Assembly (NCBI GenBank): GCA_015143735.1
Contig: VKHC01000037.1
Location: 1 to 24,622 of the forward strand
DNA from: Synura sp. LO234KE
Taxonomy: Eukaryota > Sar > Synurophyceae > Synurales > Mallomonadaceae
Reading direction: 5' to 3'
Length of the DNA stretch: 24,622 nucleotides
Below the pieces are notes generated by a model. The model saw nothing but the letters and a program-made list of their open reading frames with translations. It did no database searches and was not told the origin of the DNA. Numbering within the stretch: the first letter of the stretch is position 1; every line of letters starts with the position of its first letter. The translations under genes were made by a program, and so were the position numbers. Shown piece after piece: positions 19,473-24,622 of the stretch.

Positions 19473-19754
19473 CTATAACAACCTTCCTAGTAAGCATAGT
19501 TCCTAGTTGAATCTCCTCCCATCTGAACAAGTCGCTTCAGATATGATTGTAAACAAACCCACGCTTCGTTTCCGTGGTCATCGTTCTTTTTTTGAGAGGA
19601 CTGAGAGAGTACGAGCTGATTTGTTCTCCGAACAATTGAGAGTCATTGAAGTAGTTGCTGATAAGATAGAAGTAAATTCAAAACGAGTCCGTCCCGCTGC
19701 CAATTTTGACGGTCCTCATTATCACAAAATCAAGTAGAGAACAAGAGAATAAAC

Positions 19755-19790
19755 GGAGAATCGTCGAGGGAAAAAGGAGAATCGTCGAGG
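19755..19790. repeat. 15-bp direct repeat, 21-bp period
   Basis: ggagaatcgtcgagg occurs exactly at 19755-19769 and 19776-19790, overlapping the left end of the LTR-derived segment. Confidence 0.9.
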
Positions 19791-19920
19791 AACGACTAGT
19801 TTGTTAACGAGTACGTTTTCGAAGCTTGCCGAGAAAATTACGAGAGAAAACAACGAGATCGTTCCGAGATGATTCGAGGTTCGACTAACATAAACTGTGC
19901 TCGTAATTAAAGAGTAAGCG
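19768..19920 (+). repeat. Dispersed repeat: fragment of the Ty3/gypsy LTR
   Basis: Strongly similar to 13831-13981 inside the probable 3' LTR, including gcttgccgagaaaattac, gagatcgttccgagatgatt and gaggttcgacta, with scattered substitutions and small indels. Similarity ends abruptly after agagtaagcg. Both copies carry ggttcgact, which resembles a tRNA/SINE B box, but no A box or tRNA fold was found. It is best read as a truncated solo LTR. Confidence 0.75.
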
Positions 19921-20504
19921 GTCTATGATAATCATTTCAGTTATAAAAACTTGTTTTGTGCGACAGTGCCAAAACATATCTTAGTATTTTACTACTCGGC
20001 CTCTGCAGAGTTTTACCACAGAAATTGCCAAATGGCCCCTAGATTCACATAATCTATGCCTTCAAAACCGCAGGCGACACAGCTCCTGACTTTTGGTGCT
20101 TTCAAAAAATTTGGAGCGCGCATGCAAAACCTACGTCCTTCATCTACTGAAAATGGTTACCGTGAGGAGGAAGGGGACTCCACAGTGTTCCTAAAGGCTT
20201 ATGATGAACCAGCTAGCCAACTCAATCCAGATCGAGATAAAATATTTGATTTTTCAGAAAGTAACCTCGTTTGGAATTTTCTTATTCGGAGAAACTGCTG
20301 AAGCTACGAAACCTCCGGAAATGCATCATGAGAATATTCTTTGCTTCAATCTACACTGCCTCTTTGGTGTTGACGGAAACGCAGAATGTCCCAATCATTA
20401 TAACAGGGCTGCCAGTTTGGAGCTGCACACTGTGCTGGCATTTGAAGATGATATGCTGCACCTCATGAGACTATAGCTCATCTGGAGGGAATGGCGAACG
20501 ATGA

Positions 20505-20870
20505 AGAGCAATTTTGTCGCAATTCATATATCGTGCTGGAAATGCTTTATCGGATCACCTTAATGGATGGAGGAGCGCTCGAACTTTTGGAGAACTCTTC
20601 GGTTTACTTCAAGTTAAAGATGGTACTCCGCTTGGGTTATTCCAGCTATAGGAAGCCCAGGAATTCCTTCCCGACGAAGTCTTCTACGTCCCTGGAGGCT
20701 GGCGATGCCGTTTCTGCTTTCGAGTGGAGGCGACAATTCTCGCTTTGCAAGAGTACAGGTACGCGCAGCGTCTGTTATACCACTTGAAGCAAGTACATGC
20801 AGCCCTTATCTTTACACCATTTTGCCCCACGACCGAAACACGGCTCCCCAACTCCACGCCATCGCCGTGA
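20505..20870 (+). pseudogene. Possible JmjC-domain relic
   Basis: Frame 3 (positions divisible by three) is open from 20505 to a TAG at 20649-20651 and again from 20652 to the TGA at 20868-20870. The second part reads EAQEFLPDEVFYVPGGWRCR and then VEATILALQEYRYAQ. The block P-D-E-V-F-Y-V-P-G-G-W and the following T-I-x-x-x-Q-x-(Y/F) match the JMJD6-like JmjC pattern PGE(I/T)V(F/Y)VPGGWWH ... TIA(V/I)TQN(F/Y). The Fe-binding His after W-W is replaced (W-R-C), so even if homologous it is not an active hydroxylase. The upstream half (20505-20648) is not recognisable. A competing ATG frame (20491-20787) overlaps. Confidence 0.35.
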
Positions 20871-21553
20871 AGCCACGGAGCTTCCGTGGACTCCTGGGCT
20901 ACTTTACCCTCGATCAAACGTATCGTGTCGAAGGTATTTTCGAGGAAATTAAAGAACCCGTCTCATGGCCCTCGACCACGTACTCATTACACACCGTGGA
21001 CGAGGAGGGGATGAAGCTTGGGAACAAGCTCTTGGATATTAAAGAGTCCGCACTGGATGACTCGGCACCAGTGGTGACTCCGCCTCTTAGTACCCCGAGA
21101 TGCTCGGCGTTAGCGGAGAAACCGTATCACAGGGACTCTTTTGCACGCGTGGATTCGCCCCTGAAGTCGTTGCCTGCTGAGGTAGCGGCATTAGGTAGCT
21201 CTTCAATTTTTAGCGTTTCCTTTTTACCCCAGTGGTCTCGCTCTAAGTGGTGGCCTTCTTTGTCGCGAAGTGTTTCTTATGACAATTCAACGAGCAGTTT
21301 CATTCCATTCCTATCTCAGAGGTTCTCTGTTTATTATCCTCTTGCGCACATCTCCCCTGCTCTTGGTGTGCTTCTGGATAGTCTACGCCTCCTCTCTTTA
21401 GTATCCATCTTGTCCCCATCTGACCGGGGATGCATGCGTCCCCTTCCACCTAGTTGGGGACGTCGTTTCATTCTAACACAGGCACTTCTGGTGCATTCAC
21501 CTGGATCTCCCTATTCGGCTACGGGGCTTGCCATTTGGTACCGAGGGCAGTGA
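20705..21553 (+). CDS. Hypothetical protein, long open frame
   Basis: A 282-codon frame from an ATG at 20705, the longest uninterrupted frame in this part of the window. Its first about 55 codons overlap the JmjC-like frame and may be a shadow. The middle (about residues 65-190) has a protein-like composition with charged and Ser/Pro-rich stretches (YRVEGIFEEIKEPVSWPS; ALDDSAPVVTPP), and the end is Leu/Ser/Pro-rich and overlaps the minus-strand LINE remains. No domain, signal peptide or membrane segment is convincing. It may be an exon of a real gene, or chance in GC-richer DNA. Confidence 0.3.
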   Translation: MPFLLSSGGDNSRFARVQVRAASVIPLEASTCSPYLYTILPHDRNTAPQLHAIAVKPRSFRGLLGYFTLDQTYRVEGIFEEIKEPVSWPSTTYSLHTVDEEGMKLGNKLLDIKESALDDSAPVVTPPLSTPRCSALAEKPYHRDSFARVDSPLKSLPAEVAALGSSSIFSVSFLPQWSRSKWWPSLSRSVSYDNSTSSFIPFLSQRFSVYYPLAHISPALGVLLDSLRLLSLVSILSPSDRGCMRPLPPSWGRRFILTQALLVHSPGSPYSATGLAIWYRGQ

Positions 21554-22095
21554 TTCTTTAGGTGGGGGTGCACCTGTGCCCATGTGCCATTGTATCCTGT
21601 AGAACCTATTTGTCTGAGCTTTGAGACAGTGCAGCCAGAAAGGGACTCCAGCCGTCTTTGTGCGAGGAGAGAGTACTGTTTTCTGTCGCTTGCTCCGTTT
21701 AGGTAGTGATCGAGCAGAGGCTCCCATGACTGCCGCGTATGCTGCTTGATGGTCCTGAAGAGTGGGAGCGTCACCCAGAACCAGTTTGGGGATGGAAAGC
21801 ATCTTGTTGTAAAACGTCCATTGAGATAAAATCACGCTGGACGTCATCCCTGGGAAGTTGAAGGCTGTCTTTGGGCATCGACCCACTGCCTTAAAAACGC
21901 TGGAACCCGCCCTGCGGCTTCCAGTCCTGCTATGATCGGTCGGAGATCCGAGATGTTGAGCCAATATCCGCTGTGGACTATTGCAAGATACAGGTGTGAT
22001 TTTGGCCGAGCCCTTGGCCAGGATATGGTCAATCTAGCTGGTCCCACTAGTGCCGACTCTAAGGCACATTCCTGCGAATACGTCACTGAAGTCAA
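21500..22095 (-). pseudogene. LINE endonuclease C-terminal part and linker, degenerate
   Basis: On the minus strand, in several frames, one reads IDHILA (family S-R-I-D-H/Y-I-L), then ISDLRPIIAGLEAAG, corresponding to the S-D-H-R-P end of exonuclease-endonuclease-phosphatase domains with the catalytic His replaced by Leu. Beyond it come EEP-to-RT linker-like pieces (WEPLLDHYLNGASDRKQYSL). Frames shift between these pieces. It is the continuation of the LINE fragment at 23043-23800, interrupted by 22110-23040. No reverse transcriptase follows at lower coordinates. Confidence 0.65.
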
Positions 22096-22275
22096 AAAAC
22101 GTCACTGATTATAATAGCGAGAACATTATCAATTCAAGTTACGTAATAAAATTATATCCCAGTGATCTTTATGACTAGGAGAACATTTTGTATAGACAGT
22201 TAATTTTTTCATCCTAAACTTCTTCTTATAGTTAAAGTTTAAAAAAAATTTAATTAGGGGGGAATCGATGCTCCT

Positions 22276-22525
22276 TGATGCGATAAACCGTTTGCGTCTA
22301 TGTAGCGGTCGTGAAACCTCATAGGTCGTAAAAAATTCAAGTTCTATATGGTAAAAAAAACACAAAAACGTCGCCTTTCTGCTGCCCCGGAGAATATCTT
22401 GTCAGATAGGATTCACTAACGCGTGAAAATTATCAAATTCTGCATATACGTAAGGATACATCAATGGAAACAGATTGGAGGCTTATTGGTCAATAATCGG
22501 TGAGTTATAGCACATGGAAAGTGCA
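22276..22525. repeat. ~250-bp direct repeat, copy A (possible small LTR)
   Basis: Similar to 22775-23022 throughout, for example (a)ggtcgtgaaacctcatagg, ggatacatcaatggaaa and agattggagg, with many substitutions. The clearest homology runs 22291-22525. If extended to TG at 22276 and ...gca at 22525, both copies have TG...CA ends, as LTRs do. The minus strand gives related peptides (FTTYEVSRPLHRRK) in the two copies. Confidence 0.75.
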
Positions 22526-22774
22526 TAATGGTGCTTTTTGGGGCCTGCATTGAAGCAAAAGCTTTTTCAACACAGGAAAACATTCGCGTTACGTCTACTA
22601 CACGATAATATATTGTGAAAATTTGTTTGGCGATGAATAGACTATGTACGGTCGAGTTTTGGTGACGAGAAGTTCTATATTAAAGTTAAAAAACACTGAG
22701 TTGAAGTAAGGCAGTAAGTTTGAACTACCGGTTGATGTTGAAACAGCCCCTTTATACCTTGGATATACGATATA

Positions 22775-23022
22775 TGTCACAATAAAAGATTTGCGCCTAT
22801 GTAGAGGTCGTGAAACCTCATAGGTCGTGAGAAATTCAAATTCTATGGTCAAAAAAACACAAAAAGCCCACTTTTGCCCCCCCCGGAATAAAACTTGTCT
22901 GGTACGCTTTACTAACTCATGGAAATTATCAAATATTGCATATAACATATGGATACATCAATGGAAATAGATTGGAGGTGCTTGGGCCCATAATCGGTGT
23001 GTTTTAGCACTTGGAAAGTTCA
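22775..23022. repeat. ~250-bp direct repeat, copy B (possible small LTR)
   Basis: Direct repeat of 22276-22525; the starts are 499 bases apart. Together with the about 250-base inner segment the pair has the layout of a terminal-repeat retrotransposon in miniature, inserted in the LINE. No target-site duplication, primer-binding site or polypurine tract was confirmed. A simple old local duplication remains possible. Confidence 0.75.
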
Positions 23023-23042
23023 AAACAACATTGTAATGTACC

Positions 23043-23800
23043 TACAACCAAGCTTATCCATTTGTTTCGCGGGAAGCCGCTCAGACCCAGGTCTGTAGTT
23101 GGGTGTCTCCAGCTGAAGTACGTTGCCCAGGATTTAAGTCCAGTTCCATGCGGACCCTTGGTTTCCCCTTGAATTGGGTCCCAGACGCAGTTCAGATCCC
23201 CCGCAAGAACCGCATAGTGGTTGGGTTTGGAGCACTATATGTCACTGATGGCGTCAATATTAAGCTGTAAATACTATTTGGGTTGAGTGAATAATTTTGT
23301 TGTAGCGTTCACGAAAGAGCGCTCAATGTGTTTCCCAAGACTTCTTCCTAACTCATGGTCTGGTGACCAATAGGTATGATTTTTATGCTCAGATTCGCTG
23401 CTTTGCTGGAGATTGTGATAGAGCTAAGGACCCCTAGTCCCGTGGGGTCCCGTAGAAAGTTGTTTGTATAAACGCCGATTTTGTGATCCGTTAAAAACAT
23501 CTGGCCCCCCACTCTGACCGCTTTTGGGGTGCAATTGCTGTTTAGTGCAGTCGGTCCTTCTACATTGAACAGCTTTGCCTGTCGACCCATGCGTTTCTTT
23601 AGTTGCCCCCCCATTTGTCTCGCTTGTGCCGTCGAGCAACGGGTGCCTTGCAGAACCATTTCTCCGATGCCCTGAGTGTCCACGTTGGCCAAGTTTTTTC
23701 AAATTTGTTGCTATCGAGTCCGTCCACATTCCGCGAGGCGATTTTTAAGTCGCAGCGGGTCAGCACTCCTAGGTGTGCTGGGTGGTAGTCCTCTGATGAC
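23043..23800 (-). pseudogene. LINE ORF2 endonuclease (EEP) N-terminal part, degenerate
   Basis: Minus-strand reading: LKIASRNVDGLDSNKFEK (domain start, Asn kept), then after a frame change GIGEMVLQGTRCS, where the family has LQET and the catalytic Glu is Gly. Next come VGGQMFLTDHKIG and DPTGLGVLSSITISS, then in another frame NHYAVLAGDLNCVWDPIQG (the G-D-x-N motif, near 23170-23220) and SWATYFSWRHPT. The order matches the apurinic-type endonuclease of non-LTR retrotransposons. Stops, frame changes and the lost Glu show it is inactive. Confidence 0.8.
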
Positions 23801-24622
23801 ATTGTGTTAGCTGTTATCCATGTTCCATGCATGGTGTCTCCCCTTTGAATCAGATTGAGAGTGGTGGGGAGTCGCTTGAAAAGGCCTGGGTTGACTAGCG
23901 GGGCATATCTTCCTGTGTATTCTCGCGCCTCCGATAGTATAGTGATAACTACTTGAAGTGATAGAGCAATTGAGCCTAGTAGTAAACTATTTTTCTGCAG
24001 AGTTAACAGGGAGTTTTCAAGAGCTTCTTCCGATTATGGACTGCCGCCAGCCAGTCGTTTAAGGGATGCGCCAGCGCCATTGACTTGCAGAATACCATGA
24101 TTCTAGTGCTTTTCCGCCACAGTAATTGTGTCCTTCCGGCGTCTCCTTTGTAATAGCTCAATGTGATCGCAGTCAACAAGTTCAGATTTCATGTCAGACT
24201 AGCAATAGATGTGAGTTTGTGGTAGAGAAAATGAGCTGTGCCGAACTCACACTCCCAAAACGCTTTGAATATGGAATATGGCCGGTGTAGGACTTTAAAC
24301 TGCTTATTAGTTGAGTTCAGCCTCAACCAAAACTCACTGACCTCCAATCTTCAATTTATCTCAGAAGCAACTTCTGAGTTTTGTAACTATATCCATGTGC
24401 AGACCACTAGTAGGTACAGAAACAAGTTAACTAATCGCAATAATTAGTCACTAACAGCAGAAAATGGGGCTCAGCGCCTAAAGATTAATTTAAACCAAAA
24501 ATAACTAAAATTAATTACGAAGCGTATCCAACACGTGCGGACACCTGAAGTGGATTTCCACCGCGCTTGGACTTTAGGGTCCATTTTTGGACATTTTTTC
24601 AATGCCATCAAACATGACCTTA
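23801..24622. other. Upstream flank of the LINE fragment, no assigned gene
   Basis: On the minus strand, 24005-24185 gives a protein-like stretch (LSYYKGDAGRTQLLWRKSTR, then MALAHPLNDWLAAVHNRKK) that could belong to the part of the LINE before the endonuclease, but I do not recognise it. A 69-codon ATG frame on the plus strand at 24238-24447 is unassigned. The last 150 bases are AT-rich without features. Confidence 0.35.

Larger units (their letters stand above)
19473..20504. other. Region downstream of the protease with short unassigned frames
   Basis: A 64-codon ATG frame (19543-19737, longer if a TTG at 19507 were used) encodes a basic, charged peptide (RADLFSEQLRVIEVVADKIE) of unknown family; it lies just before an LTR-derived segment and may be a retroelement leftover. 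An 81-codon ATG frame at 20056-20301 is hydrophilic and unassigned, and overlapping frames at 20201-20476 and 20271-20468 are alternatives to it. Nothing here matches a family I can name. Confidence 0.3.

Noticed and set aside
23603-23788. Plus-strand frame over the LINE endonuclease
   Set aside because: Antisense shadow; the minus strand carries the recognisable endonuclease motifs.
1-24622. CRISPR arrays, rRNA or tRNA genes, bacterial operons
   Set aside because: No regularly spaced short repeats with unique spacers, no rRNA-like or cloverleaf-forming sequence seen by eye, and gene structure is eukaryotic.

Overview
The window is nuclear DNA of a eukaryote: there is a GT-AG intron, non-LTR and Ty3-type retroelement remains, long non-coding stretches and no bacterial gene packing. 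The only two clearly intact genes are an alpha/beta hydrolase related to the hydrolase half of plant/algal phytyl-ester-synthase-like proteins, and an S53 (sedolisin/tripeptidyl-peptidase I-like) protease. With such a hydrolase an alga or related protist (for example a red alga) is a reasonable guess, but the window does not settle the lineage.

Layout. (1) 1-3604: a tandem array of a 1754-bp unit. Copy 1 starts at or before the window edge, copy 2 is the same but lacks 91 bp, and copy 3 stops after 187 bp. The unit holds about 165-bp diverged sub-repeats, near-perfect palindromes and a C-rich, G-poor tract. (2) 3605-9050: AT-rich DNA with no recognised intact gene, but with a head-to-head pair of diverged homologous segments (4205-4620 minus, 6425-6815 plus) that share a possible short intron and look like relics of one unidentified coding element. 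(3) 9051-14492: a heavily decayed Ty3/gypsy-type LTR retrotransposon (RT, RNase H, integrase with chromodomain-like tail), with a probable 79-bp deleted 5' LTR and a 710-bp 3' LTR. (4) 14493-16436: gene-poor DNA with small tandem duplications. (5) 16437-19472: the gene island. The hydrolase (minus) and the protease (plus, two exons) diverge from a 145-bp intergenic segment. (6) 19473-24622: LTR fragment, a possible JmjC-domain relic, an unassigned open frame, and a degenerate LINE endonuclease region (minus) split by about 0.9 kb containing two 250-bp direct repeats.

Functionally, the hydrolase probably acts on acyl or phytyl esters or as an acyltransferase. The protease has a complete S53 catalytic set, a prodomain, a probable signal peptide and a probable GPI-anchor signal, so it should be made as a secreted, surface-attached zymogen. 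The shared intergenic region may co-regulate the two, but nothing in the sequence ties them to one pathway. Everything else is mainly repeat and transposon wreckage, with an unusual number of short local tandem duplications.
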